DNA from: Clostridiales bacterium
Lineage (GTDB): Bacteria; Bacillota; Clostridia; Christensenellales; Aristaeellaceae
Length of the DNA: 64,000 nucleotides
Direction: 5' to 3'
Assembly: GCA_015056325.1 (NCBI GenBank)
Contig: SVGL01000004.1
Span: 109,029-173,028, forward strand
The notes under the pieces are model-generated. The model worked only from the letters and a program-made list of their open reading frames with translations, did not search any database and was not told the origin of the DNA. The translations under genes and the position numbers were made by a program. Of the stretch, positions 24,568 to 32,854 are shown piece after piece (the first letter of the stretch is position 1; the number at the start of each line of letters is the position of its first letter).

Positions 24568-25038
24568 ATGATCAGCGCCGAGCAGATATATGCCGAGTTT
24601 CACACCAAGGTGTCGGCCTATGTGCGCGGCAAGGTGGCCAACCCTCATGACGCGGAGGAGCTCGTCTCCGCCGTATTCCTCAAGGTTTACCAGAAGCTTG
24701 ACAGCTTCGATCCCGCCAGGGCGTCCATCTCCACGTGGATCTACACCATTACCCGCAACACGGTGACGGATTTCTTCCGCACCCGCCGCACGATGGTAGA
24801 ATTCTCCGACTGGATGGCCGACGAGCCCTCCCCTGACCTGACCGACGAGGCGCTGGACGCCCTGGCGGACGCGCTCCTCTCCCTGAACGAAAAGGAGCGC
24901 GACCTGATCGTCCTGCACTACTACAATGGCCATACCCTCAAAACCGTGGCGGAGATGATGGGCATGTCCTACATCAACGCCAAGGTCATTCACAAAAAGG
25001 CATTGACCGGGCTGCGGGCATTCTACGCAGCCGGATAA
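24568..25038 (+). CDS. ECF-type sigma factor in the RiPP operon
   Basis: 156 residues. Region 2 at about 10-75 (DAEELVSAVFLKVYQKLDSFDP..STWIYTITRNTVTDFFR), region 4 at about 100-150 (LSLNEKERDLIVLHYYNGHTLKTVAEMMGMSYINAKV, an HTH). There is no anti-sigma gene of the ZAS/RsiW type beside it; the RsbW-type kinase upstream is the only candidate in the operon. It is strikingly like the ECF gene at 56360. AAAGGAGG lies 6 bases before the ATG. It probably drives the precursor and maturase genes that follow it. Confidence 0.9.
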   Translation: MISAEQIYAEFHTKVSAYVRGKVANPHDAEELVSAVFLKVYQKLDSFDPARASISTWIYTITRNTVTDFFRTRRTMVEFSDWMADEPSPDLTDEALDALADALLSLNEKERDLIVLHYYNGHTLKTVAEMMGMSYINAKVIHKKALTGLRAFYAAG

Positions 25039-25052
25039 GAAAGGAGACCCCT

Positions 25053-25400
25053 ATGACCGAGAACCTGAAGAAATTCCTGGAGACCGTTTCCAAGGACGAA
25101 GCGCTGACCGCGAAGGTCGGTGCGATGGGCAAGGAGGAGATTCTGGCCCTGGCGAAGGAGCTTGGCCTCACCCTGACCGATGCTGACCTGGAGAAACCCG
25201 CCGTGCAGGAGCTGAACGACGATGATCTGGACGCCGTGGCTGGCGGCAGCGATGTTTCCTGCGCCTGCGCCCTGGGTGGCGGCGGCACCAAGGACAACAA
25301 CGATAAGACCTGTGCCTGCGTGCTGGCCGGCGGTGGTTACAGCCAGTCCGGCCGCGAGCGCTGCGTGTGCGGCTTCGCTGGCTACGGCTATGACTCCTGA
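25053..25400 (+). CDS. Nif11-like RiPP precursor with a three-unit CxC core
   Basis: 115 residues. Residues 1-65 are a Nif11-like leader (MTENLKKFLETVSKDEAL, then EEILALAKELGLTLTDADL) ending in LDAVAGG, the double-glycine cut site of the C39 exporter upstream. The 50-residue core has Cys at 70/72, 87/89 and 104/106: three CxC motifs exactly 17 residues apart, each followed by a Gly-rich run (ALGGGG, VLAGGG, GFAGYG). AAGGAGA lies upstream. A radical SAM/SPASM gene follows, so the likely product is a thioether- or otherwise carbon-crosslinked peptide (ranthipeptide-like). The modification chemistry is inference. Confidence 0.88.
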   Translation: MTENLKKFLETVSKDEALTAKVGAMGKEEILALAKELGLTLTDADLEKPAVQELNDDDLDAVAGGSDVSCACALGGGGTKDNNDKTCACVLAGGGYSQSGRERCVCGFAGYGYDS

Positions 25401-25415
25401 TACCGTAATACATCC

Positions 25416-25444
25416 GGGCTGTGGGACTTGAAGTTTCACAGCCC
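25416..25444 (+). promoter_or_regulatory. Hairpin between precursor and maturase genes
   Basis: GGGCTGTGG (25416-25424) pairs with TTCACAGCCC (25435-25444), allowing G-T pairs, with no T-run afterwards. In RiPP operons such stems usually hold back read-through or protect the precursor mRNA, giving more precursor than enzyme. That role is inferred here. Confidence 0.5.
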
Positions 25445-25463
25445 GAATTCAAAGGGTGATACG

Positions 25464-26870
25464 ATGTTTTACAAGCTGCACGAAAAGCTCCTGCTGCGGG
25501 GCTGGCAGAAGCTCCCCTATGCGGTGGTGGAGAAAGGCTTCAGCCGCCCTCAGTTTATTACCGCCAGGGAGATGGAGGCCCTCAAGCTGTGCAACGGCCT
25601 GATCGACGTGGACCTTCCCCTGGTGCCCCAGGAGCTCCGCGATCTGGTGAAGCTGGCGGAGAAGCAGGGCTGGGTCGCGGCGTGCGAGCGCGGCGACACC
25701 ATCCGCCCTGAGCAGGAATACAGGCTGTATCCGGCGCGCTACATCCGCACGGCCCACTGGTCCATCACCGGGCATTGCAATTATCGCTGCAAGCACTGCT
25801 ACATGTCCGCGCCGGACGCCAAGTTCGGCGAGCTGAGCCATGCGCAGATCATGGCCATCGTGCAGCAGCTGATTGATTGCGGCGTGATGGAGGTGTCCCT
25901 CACCGGCGGAGAGCCCCTTGTACGAAAGGATTTCATGGAGATCGTTGATGCGCTGCTGGCGGGCGGCGTCCACATCACCACCATCTATTCCAACGGCAAG
26001 CTGGTGACGGACAAGCTCCTGGATCAGCTGGCAGAGCGCGGCATCCATCCGGAGTTCAACATGAGCTACGATGGAGTGGACGGCTGGCACGACTGGCTGC
26101 GGGGCATTCCCAATGCCGGGAAGATTGTCGAGGACGCCTTCCTGCGCTGTAAGGAGCGCGGCTTTCCCACCGGTGCGGAGATGTGCATCCACCAGGGCAA
26201 CAAGCATCTGCTGCGGGAGACGGTGAAGCGACTGGCAGACCTGGGCTGCCGCAGCCTCAAGACCACCCCCATCTCCAACGTGGGCGCGTGGAAGGAGGGC
26301 GGCTACGACGAGTCCATCTCCACGGATGAACTGTACGAGCTTTACCTGGACTACATCCCCCGCTACTATGAGGACGGCATGCCCCTGTCCCTGATGCTGG
26401 GCGGCTTTTTCAGCGCCAGCCCCGATAAGCCGCAGGAATACGACATTCCCTCCATGAAGAACTGCTCCAACCCGGCCAAAACCTGCGTCTGCGGCCATGC
26501 GCGCATGGTGATGTACATTTCCGCCGAGGGCCGCGCACTGCCCTGTATGGCGCTTTCCGGCATGGACATCCAGGAGGAGTTCCCCCTCATCCCGGAAATC
26601 GGTCTGGCACAGTGCATCACCGAATCCCGCTATATGCAGCTGATCGACACCCGTGCTACCGGGGTGCTGGAGCACAATCCGGAATGCGGGACCTGCGAAC
26701 ATGCCCTGCAATGCCTTGCTGGCTGTCGTGCCTCCGCGCTGGAGACCGACCCCACCGACATTCTCGCGATTGATCGCGCCGCCTGCGCCATCTTCAGGGG
26801 CGGCTGGGTGGAGAGGATCCATCAGGCAATGGCGGAGATTGATCCCCAGATGAAGCTCACCGTTGGCTGA
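25464..26870 (+). CDS. Radical SAM/SPASM RiPP maturase
   Basis: 468 residues. An N-terminal region (about 1-90) may be a leader-binding winged helix. The radical SAM core has Cys105, Cys109 and Cys112 (GHCNYRCKHC) for the SAM 4Fe-4S cluster and LTGGEPLVR. The C-terminal SPASM/twitch region has many Cys (KNCSNPAKTCVCGHAR, LPCMAL, CGTCEHALQCLAGC) for auxiliary clusters. Such enzymes install thioether or carbon-carbon links in peptides. It lies 63 bases after the Nif11-like precursor behind a hairpin and AGGGTG. ATG 25464 is preferred to an in-frame start inside the hairpin. Confidence 0.9.
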   Translation: MFYKLHEKLLLRGWQKLPYAVVEKGFSRPQFITAREMEALKLCNGLIDVDLPLVPQELRDLVKLAEKQGWVAACERGDTIRPEQEYRLYPARYIRTAHWSITGHCNYRCKHCYMSAPDAKFGELSHAQIMAIVQQLIDCGVMEVSLTGGEPLVRKDFMEIVDALLAGGVHITTIYSNGKLVTDKLLDQLAERGIHPEFNMSYDGVDGWHDWLRGIPNAGKIVEDAFLRCKERGFPTGAEMCIHQGNKHLLRETVKRLADLGCRSLKTTPISNVGAWKEGGYDESISTDELYELYLDYIPRYYEDGMPLSLMLGGFFSASPDKPQEYDIPSMKNCSNPAKTCVCGHARMVMYISAEGRALPCMALSGMDIQEEFPLIPEIGLAQCITESRYMQLIDTRATGVLEHNPECGTCEHALQCLAGCRASALETDPTDILAIDRAACAIFRGGWVERIHQAMAEIDPQMKLTVG

Positions 26871-26883
26871 CGGTATATCAATG

Positions 26884-26920
26884 CCGGATCCTGCAGATGA
26901 TGCGGATCCGGTTTTTGTTT
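26884..26920 (+). terminator. Terminator of the Nif11 RiPP operon
   Basis: CCGGATCC (26884-26891) pairs with GGATCCGG (26904-26911), with a further GCA/TGC pairing inside the loop, followed by TTTTTGTTT. It lies 13 bases after the maturase stop. Confidence 0.85.
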
Positions 26921-27094
26921 GCTGCGGCGGTGTTGGCATCCGTGACGGTCTGGCATGGGAGCGGAAAACGGTGCTGCATCATTAGCATTTCGTATGGAGC
27001 CGAAGGTTCCCGTGCTTCCATTTGTTATCGGGGAAAACGATCGAAGTGCTTATGCATTTTTTACCTAAATTTCCGTTTGTTTGCGAGAAAAATG
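26921..27094. other. Intergenic region without a gene
   Basis: Between the RiPP-operon terminator and the next promoter I see no convincing gene. A 74-codon frame from 26897 starts inside the terminator and lacks a ribosome site. The DNA becomes AT-rich towards the promoter. Confidence 0.6.
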
Positions 27095-27122
27095 TTGCAT
27101 TTTACCGAATTTGGTTTATAAT
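27095..27122 (+). promoter_or_regulatory. Promoter of the LCP/polysaccharide operon
   Basis: TTGCAT (27095-27100), a 16-base spacer and TATAAT (27117-27122). Confidence 0.75.
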
Positions 27123-27203
27123 ATAAAGTGTATATATAGGTCAATGTGGGGGACTGTTTTTTCTTCGAAAAAGCAGCGTTCTCCAGCCGATGGAGGAGCT
27201 TGC

Positions 27204-28211
27204 GTGGAGCGTAGGTTTGGCGCGATGTCGCCCAGGAAAATCCTGATGATCTCAGGCAGCGTGCTGCTGTGGATTGTAGCGCTGGCGGTGCTGCTGATCA
27301 TCTTCGGTTTGGGCGATGAGCCGGAACCGGAACCGGTCTTCGGCTCTCTGGCGGGTCGGTTTGAATCCAGCGTGACCATGGAGCACGAGGGGCAGACGCT
27401 GCACTATCGGGAGAACGAGATTACCAACTACCTCATCATCGGCGTGGACAAAACCGACGTCACCAGGGTCACCGGTCACCAAAACGGCGGTCAGGCGGAC
27501 TTCCTGGTGGTGCTGACCATCGACCGCGTCAATCGCAGCATCACTCCCGTGATGCTCGACCGCGACGCAATGGTGGAGATGCAGACCTACGGCGTGTTCG
27601 GTCATCCGGCGGGCACCAGGGTCATGCAGCTCTGTCTGGCCCAGGCTTACTCCGGCGTCAACATCCCAGGCAGCGTCAACACGGTGGAAACGGTGGAGAA
27701 GCTGCTCAAGGGTATCAACATCCATCACTATGTGGTGCTGGATATGACAGCGATTCCCCTGGTCAATGACGCCATCGGCGGCGTGGAGGTCACGCTGTAC
27801 GATGATTTTACTTCCTTCGATCCTGCGATGCAGAAGGGAACCACCCTGCGCCTGATGGGGCAGCAGGCGCAGTTCTTCGTCCGTGGCCGTATGACGGTGG
27901 CGGATGGTACCAATGCCTCCCGTATGGCGCGCCAGCAGCAGTACCTTTCCGGTCTGCTGACCCAGTTCCGCCGGGCGGTGAAGGGCGATCAGGTGAAACT
28001 CAACAAGGTGTTGGACGCCATGGAAGGCCACATGACCTCCGATGCGTCGGAGAACATTCTCCTGCACGATGTCAACGCCTATGACGATTACGAATGGAAT
28101 GCGATGAGGATCCTCTCCGGCGAGCACACTGTGGACGAGTATGGATTCGCAGAGTTCTGGGTGGACGAGGCGGCCCTCAAGCGCCTGGTTGCCGATATCT
28201 GGTTCAAGTAA
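27204..28211 (+). CDS. LytR-CpsA-Psr family protein (wall glycopolymer ligase)
   Basis: 335 residues. A short cytoplasmic start, one membrane helix (ILMISGSVLLWIVALAVLLIIF), then an extracellular LCP domain with ITNYLIIGVDKT, LTIDRVNRSITPVMLDRDAMV and an Arg-rich end (GRMTVADGTNASRMARQQQYLSGL). LCP proteins move glycopolymers from the polyprenyl carrier to peptidoglycan. GTG 27204 is chosen because GGAGG lies 7 bases upstream; ATG 27225 lacks a site. It opens the polysaccharide operon, so it is the likely attachment enzyme for the capsule made downstream. Confidence 0.85.
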   Translation: MERRFGAMSPRKILMISGSVLLWIVALAVLLIIFGLGDEPEPEPVFGSLAGRFESSVTMEHEGQTLHYRENEITNYLIIGVDKTDVTRVTGHQNGGQADFLVVLTIDRVNRSITPVMLDRDAMVEMQTYGVFGHPAGTRVMQLCLAQAYSGVNIPGSVNTVETVEKLLKGINIHHYVVLDMTAIPLVNDAIGGVEVTLYDDFTSFDPAMQKGTTLRLMGQQAQFFVRGRMTVADGTNASRMARQQQYLSGLLTQFRRAVKGDQVKLNKVLDAMEGHMTSDASENILLHDVNAYDDYEWNAMRILSGEHTVDEYGFAEFWVDEAALKRLVADIWFK

Positions 28212-28228
28212 CGATTTGGAGGGTTAGG

Positions 28229-29410
28229 ATGAAGCGTTTATTTGCCTGGCTGCTGATGGCGGTGATGCTGATCACCGCGGCGTCGGCGGAATCCCTCATT
28301 GATGATGATTATACCGACGTGCCTACCGCCATGACGCAGGACAGCGTTGCGGAGCTGCTGGCTACGGAGGAATGTCTGATTGAAACCCTGCAGCCGGATG
28401 AGGAATCCATCGCTCTGCTGAACAGCGTGTACAAGTTCGTCTGGGAGGGGAAGAACCGCCCTGCCCGCTATTACGACGTGCCAACCCAGGAGAAGATCTC
28501 CGCTCTCATTGGCGGCGCGGACATCGACATCCTTCACATGACCGAGGCTATGCGCCTGCAGCTGACCGGCGCGCCTGAGAATCCGGTGACTGCCACCATG
28601 CGACTGAACGTGGAATACCATGTGGGCCAGCTGATTGTGGTGGTGCTGGGCATCCCCCAGGGCGGCGGCGAATACGTCTGGTACCCTTACCGCGGCCGGG
28701 TGGAAACCCTGGGCGAGATCAAGTGGGACATTCCGGTGGAGGACTGGACGGAGCTGTGCCAGCAGCCCATCAGCTTCCATGTACTGACGGATCGCATCGG
28801 CCCCCGCGGCGGACGCCTCTGGGGCTATGAAGAATATCACGAGGAGACGCCCCCCTCCTTCTCCAAGGATTCCGGCGACGTCAACGGCATGCGCTGGTGG
28901 TACTCAGAGTGGGGCGAGAAAATCGAAGATGACTTCCGCGTGTGGCTGGTGGAGCTTACTGAGCCCATGCAGGCGGAGGTTCTGCGCATCGGCGAGCATG
29001 TGGCTGATGGCAAGCCCATCCTGGATTATTTCCCCTGGGAGCGCAAGGCAGAGGCACTGCTGATGCTCCCTGCGGATGTAGCGCCTGCTGATCTGGTGGC
29101 CTACGACATCATCGCCATGATGGACGAGAATTACAAGGACACTTACGGCGACGTCAACGTCGAGGTCGTCTTCGGCACGGCCTATGATCCCCAGAAGGCG
29201 ATGGTCATTCTGGCAGGCTTTGCCAACGAAGATGACCCGGATATGCCCTTTGTGGAGTGGTACGTCCTGCGCGCCGAAGCCCTGGAGCCGCAGAACGGCC
29301 AGGACAAATCCGACTCTGTGGAGATCGGCCTGAAGCAGCTCTTCCTGCCCTGGATGGAGGAAAAGCCTCTGATGCTGGTCGTCATGAGCGAAGTGCTTGA
29401 CGCTGAATAA
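28229..29410 (+). CDS. Secreted protein of unknown function in the polysaccharide operon
   Basis: 393 residues. The signal peptide MKRLFAWLLMAVMLITAASAES ends in a clean ASA cut site. I do not recognise the mature domain; it is acidic, with many Trp/Tyr (WWYSEWGEKIEDDFRVW) and alternating strand-like blocks. GGAGGGTTAG lies before ATG 28229. It sits 17 bases after the LCP gene and 33 before the Wzz-kinase, so a surface role linked to polysaccharide or its attachment is a guess from context. Confidence 0.6.
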   Translation: MKRLFAWLLMAVMLITAASAESLIDDDYTDVPTAMTQDSVAELLATEECLIETLQPDEESIALLNSVYKFVWEGKNRPARYYDVPTQEKISALIGGADIDILHMTEAMRLQLTGAPENPVTATMRLNVEYHVGQLIVVVLGIPQGGGEYVWYPYRGRVETLGEIKWDIPVEDWTELCQQPISFHVLTDRIGPRGGRLWGYEEYHEETPPSFSKDSGDVNGMRWWYSEWGEKIEDDFRVWLVELTEPMQAEVLRIGEHVADGKPILDYFPWERKAEALLMLPADVAPADLVAYDIIAMMDENYKDTYGDVNVEVVFGTAYDPQKAMVILAGFANEDDPDMPFVEWYVLRAEALEPQNGQDKSDSVEIGLKQLFLPWMEEKPLMLVVMSEVLDAE

Positions 29411-29443
29411 GCCTGATTCTTTTACGAGTGGAGATACATAGAA

Positions 29444-31024
29444 ATGGATGAACTCCAAAAGCAGCCGGAGGGCATGCAGACGGATCCGCAGATGGTTGCT
29501 ACGGTGACTGCTGCGGTTCTGCAGACCTTGCAGGCCACGGGCACCATTCCCCCGGGGGAGCAGAAGTCCCACCCGCAGCCCGAGGTGAAGACCATAGACC
29601 TGATCGGATTGTTCTTCGCTATCCTGGAGAAATTCTGGCTGGTGGTCATCTGCGCGATCATGGGCGCACTGATCATGGGCTGGCTGGCGGGTCGGGGTAC
29701 CACCACCTACACTGCGACCTCCAAGCTGTACATTGTGGATACCAGCTCCGGCAGCATCAATATTGCCAACCTGCAGCTGGGCACCGTGCTGACGCTGGAC
29801 TACCAGGAGGTTTTCAAGACCTGGGAAGTTCATGAGATGGTTATTGAGGATCTGGGGCTGCCTTACTCCTATGAGCAGATGCAATCCCTGATCAGCATCT
29901 CCAACCCTCAGGATACCCGCATCCTGTACATCACCGTCCGCTACCCGGACGCTAAAATGGCTGCGGATATCGCAAATGCCTATGCCAAGGCAGCCAAGAC
30001 CTTTATCATCAACACCATGCGCGGAGAGGAGCCCAGCGACTTCTCTATCGCCCTGGAGCCCAGCGTTGGCTACCGGGTATCGAAATCCAGCCGCATGGTC
30101 ATGGGCTTCATGCTGGGCAGCGTGATGGCTGTGGGCCTGATCACGTTGCTGTTCGTGCTGGATAATCGGCCCCGCTCTCCGGAACAGATTCAGCAGTACG
30201 GCGGTATTCCCACCCTGGCGGTGTTCCCGGATCGGCCCAAGGGTAAGGCCGCTCCCCGCAGGGAAAGCGGGGTTGCTGCAGAGCCGACGGCAGGCATGCC
30301 CCTGCTGGAGGTCACCCAGTTCCCGGAAAGCGATTTCGTCAGCCACGAGGCCATGAACACCCTGTGCACCAATCTGTCCTACTGCGGTCCGGACGTGCGC
30401 AAGGTGATGATTACCAGCCGATATGCGGGAGAGGGCAAGTCCTATGTGTCGATGAACCTCATGCGTACAATGGCTAAGCTGGGACGCCGCGTGGTGCTGG
30501 TGGATACGGATCTGCGCGCATCCGGCATCCAGGCTGACTATCAGCTGCGTTACAGCACTGAGAAGCACTACGGCCTGTCTGATTATCTGTCTGCCCACTG
30601 CAGTGTCGCGGAGGTCCTCTACCAGACCAATATCCCCGGAGCATTCATGATCCCCGCAGGTCACGAGGCGCCCAATCCGTTGCAGCTGCTGGATACCCCC
30701 ACCATGAAGCGGCTGGTGGAATGGCTGAGCACCCAGTTTGATGTGGTGCTGATTGATACCCCGCCTGTGGGCGTGCTGGTGGACGCGGTGGCCATGGCCA
30801 AGTTCTGTGACGGCGCTCTGCTGGTGGTTGGATACCGCAAGGGCAACCAAAGTGAGATCGGCGAGGCTGTCAAGAACATCAAGCAGACCGGCTGCAAGAT
30901 GCTGGGCGGTGTGCTCAACGGCGTGAAGTTCCGCAGCCTGAGCAACAAGCACTATTACTACAGCTCCGAGCGCTACTCCGGCCACTACTCCAAGCGCTAC
31001 AAGTACGGGCAGAAGGCCAAGTAA
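29444..31024 (+). CDS. Polysaccharide chain-length regulator fused to BY-kinase (Wzz + CpsD)
   Basis: 526 residues. A Gln/Pro-rich tail, then a Wzz domain (about 50-235) between two membrane helices. The tyrosine autokinase (about 300-505) has Walker A TSRYAGEGKS, Walker A' VVLVDTDLRAS and Walker B VVLIDTPP. The C-terminus is a Tyr cluster (HYYYSSERYSGHYSKRYKY) that is autophosphorylated. In many Firmicutes the two parts are separate genes (CpsC/CpsD); here they are joined as in Gram-negative Wzc. It controls polymer length and export for the locus downstream. Confidence 0.92.
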   Translation: MDELQKQPEGMQTDPQMVATVTAAVLQTLQATGTIPPGEQKSHPQPEVKTIDLIGLFFAILEKFWLVVICAIMGALIMGWLAGRGTTTYTATSKLYIVDTSSGSINIANLQLGTVLTLDYQEVFKTWEVHEMVIEDLGLPYSYEQMQSLISISNPQDTRILYITVRYPDAKMAADIANAYAKAAKTFIINTMRGEEPSDFSIALEPSVGYRVSKSSRMVMGFMLGSVMAVGLITLLFVLDNRPRSPEQIQQYGGIPTLAVFPDRPKGKAAPRRESGVAAEPTAGMPLLEVTQFPESDFVSHEAMNTLCTNLSYCGPDVRKVMITSRYAGEGKSYVSMNLMRTMAKLGRRVVLVDTDLRASGIQADYQLRYSTEKHYGLSDYLSAHCSVAEVLYQTNIPGAFMIPAGHEAPNPLQLLDTPTMKRLVEWLSTQFDVVLIDTPPVGVLVDAVAMAKFCDGALLVVGYRKGNQSEIGEAVKNIKQTGCKMLGGVLNGVKFRSLSNKHYYYSSERYSGHYSKRYKYGQKAK

Positions 31025-31025
31025 G

Positions 31026-31502
31026 ATGACGCAGGAAACGTTAACCCGCTCCATTCCCATGGAGATATGGTGCCAACTGGCTCGGGAAGGCTCTGCGCCC
31101 CCTGTAACGATTTGCCTGGAGGGGGACAGTATGCGGCCTCTGATTCGCCGGGGAAAGGATCCGGTAACCATCATCCCGCTGAACCGCCCGCTTCAAAAGG
31201 GGGATGTGGTGCTCTTCCAGCTGGGAGAGCGATACATCGTCCACCGGGTATGGAAGCTGAAGCCGGGCTGGGTACAGACCTTCGGCGACAACTGCTGGAA
31301 TCCGGAGCCCTGGTTTCCCGAGGAGCAGGTGCTGGGTATGGTGGTGAAATTCAGCCGGAATGGCAAGGTCCATCGGCTGGATACCCCGCGGGCATGTGTC
31401 TGGGGACGGATGTGGATGGCCATTTACCCGATCAGATTATGCTATAAGCGGCTGAGGTCTCTGGCCGGACGCTGTTATAGAAGAATATTCCCGAAGAAGT
31501 GA
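31026..31502 (+). CDS. S24/S26-family signal peptidase-like protein
   Basis: 158 residues. The catalytic-Ser motif is EGDSMRPLIRRG (Ser35), followed by KGDVVLF and ERYIVHRVW, with His73 where bacterial SipS enzymes have the general-base Lys. The Ser-His form occurs in SipW/ER-type enzymes. The GDNCWNPEPWFPEEQVLG end box is present. No clear N-terminal anchor; a C-terminal hydrophobic/basic tail (WGRMWMAIYPIRLCYKRL) may sit on the membrane. It lies 1 base after the kinase and directly before the radical SAM genes. Such peptidases recur beside HprK/PqqD-type peptide loci, so it may cleave the precursors. Confidence 0.75.
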   Translation: MTQETLTRSIPMEIWCQLAREGSAPPVTICLEGDSMRPLIRRGKDPVTIIPLNRPLQKGDVVLFQLGERYIVHRVWKLKPGWVQTFGDNCWNPEPWFPEEQVLGMVVKFSRNGKVHRLDTPRACVWGRMWMAIYPIRLCYKRLRSLAGRCYRRIFPKK

Positions 31503-31508
31503 AAGGCG

Positions 31509-32666
31509 GTGAGCGGTACGCAGCAGGATCCCCAACCGAAAACCCTGCGCGCGCTGCTCAGGCAGCTGGACGAGCAGGGGGTTACCGATTACCGCAGGTA
31601 TGACGCGGTACGGAAGTTCCTGAGTTTCAAGGCGCGTGACAAGGGGATTCCCATCTCCGGCAGCTTTGAGCTGACGCCGCTGTGCAACCTGGACTGCAGA
31701 ATGTGCTACGTTCATCTGAACAAGGGGCAGATGAACGATATGCAGCTGCTGACGGTGGCACAGTGGCAGGGCATCATGCAGCAGGCTATCGACGGCGGCA
31801 TGATGTACGCCCGCTTGACCGGCGGCGAGTGCCTGACCTACCCGGGCTTCAGGGAGCTGTACAGTTTCCTGCACAGCAGGGGCATTGAAACCGCCATCCT
31901 GTCCAACGGATTGCTGATGGAAGCGGACATGGTGGATTTCCTCGTGGCGCATCCGCCGGCTGCGGTGCAGATTACTCTGTATGGCGCCAGCGAAGACGGC
32001 TACGAGCGGGTGACCGGGAAGCGAGTCTTCCAGCGGGTGCTGGAGAACATCCGTCGCCTGAATGCGGCGGAGATTCCGCTGAGCATCGCGGTCACGCCCA
32101 ATGAATTCATGACCGATGGGGAAGAAGTTATCCGCCTTCTGCATGAGGAAGGCCTGACCTTTGCCATCAACGCCGGACTGATGCAGCCCCGCGAGGAAAC
32201 TGGCCGCAAACTGGCCGACGCCAGCCTGGATGCTTACATCGCCATGATAAAGCTGCGGAACGCTCTCAAGGGTCAGATCATCGAACCGGACTGTGACCCG
32301 GAGAGTCTGCCCGATCCGGGCAGCGAGACGTCTACAGCCACAAAAGGCGTGCGCTGCGGCGCGGGCCGGAGCGGATTCGCCATTGACTGGCAGGGCCGGA
32401 TGCGTCCCTGCAACACCTTCCCCTGTGAGCCGTTGGATGTGCTGGAATTGGGCTTCGCTGAGGCCTGGAAGCGCACCAACCATACTGCGCTCAACTACCC
32501 CCTGCCCGCAGAGTGCGAGGGCTGTGCCTACAAGGGCGTGTGCAAGCACTGCGTTGCGGAGCATTCCGCCGGCGCACCTGCCGGACATGCCAGCCCCGCC
32601 ATCTGCGCGTGGGGCCGAAGAATGATTGCTGAAGGACTGCTGAAACTCCAGCAGCCTGAACAATAA
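31509..32666 (+). CDS. Radical SAM/SPASM peptide maturase, first copy
   Basis: 385 residues. Radical SAM motif Cys59, Cys63, Cys66 in ELTPLCNLDCRMC, then LTGGECLTYPGF. The SPASM end has RCGAGRSGFAIDWQGRMRPC, ECEGCAYKGVCKHC and a final Cys near ICAW. It is close in pattern to the enzyme at 33110. The GTG start at 31509 has AAAGG just before it; no better start was found. It precedes three short peptide genes with a common leader, the expected substrates. GC-rich codons match the host, unlike the second copy. Confidence 0.85.
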   Translation: MSGTQQDPQPKTLRALLRQLDEQGVTDYRRYDAVRKFLSFKARDKGIPISGSFELTPLCNLDCRMCYVHLNKGQMNDMQLLTVAQWQGIMQQAIDGGMMYARLTGGECLTYPGFRELYSFLHSRGIETAILSNGLLMEADMVDFLVAHPPAAVQITLYGASEDGYERVTGKRVFQRVLENIRRLNAAEIPLSIAVTPNEFMTDGEEVIRLLHEEGLTFAINAGLMQPREETGRKLADASLDAYIAMIKLRNALKGQIIEPDCDPESLPDPGSETSTATKGVRCGAGRSGFAIDWQGRMRPCNTFPCEPLDVLELGFAEAWKRTNHTALNYPLPAECEGCAYKGVCKHCVAEHSAGAPAGHASPAICAWGRRMIAEGLLKLQQPEQ

Positions 32667-32698
32667 ATACGATACACATTTTAAGGAGGATAAATACC

Positions 32699-32854
32699 AT
32701 GAAGAAGACCTACGAGACCCCCAGCGTGGAAGTTGTGAAGTTCCAGTACCGTGACCAGGTGGTCGTGGCAAGCGGTGTTTGCCATATTACTAGTGAGGTA
32801 GTAACAGGAACCAACCAGTGTGCAGGTCAGGCAACTTATACGAGAGAACCTTAA
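32699..32854 (+). CDS. Short RiPP-like precursor peptide 1
   Basis: 51 residues, with a strong AAGGAGG 9 bases upstream. The leader MKKTYETPSVEVVKFQYRDQ (residues 1-20) continues as VVVASGV; the rest, CHITSEVVTG...CAGQATYTREP, has two Cys. The leader is nearly the same as in the peptide at 32877 and similar to that at 34296. The DNA is GC-rich through the leader, then turns AT-rich from about 32781, at the leader/core border. It follows a radical SAM/SPASM gene by 32 bases. Precursor status is inferred from leader repetition and context. Confidence 0.75.
   Translation: MKKTYETPSVEVVKFQYRDQVVVASGVCHITSEVVTGTNQCAGQATYTREP

Noticed and set aside
26897..27121. 74-codon plus-strand frame between operons
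   Set aside because: It starts inside the terminator hairpin and runs into the next promoter; no ribosome site.
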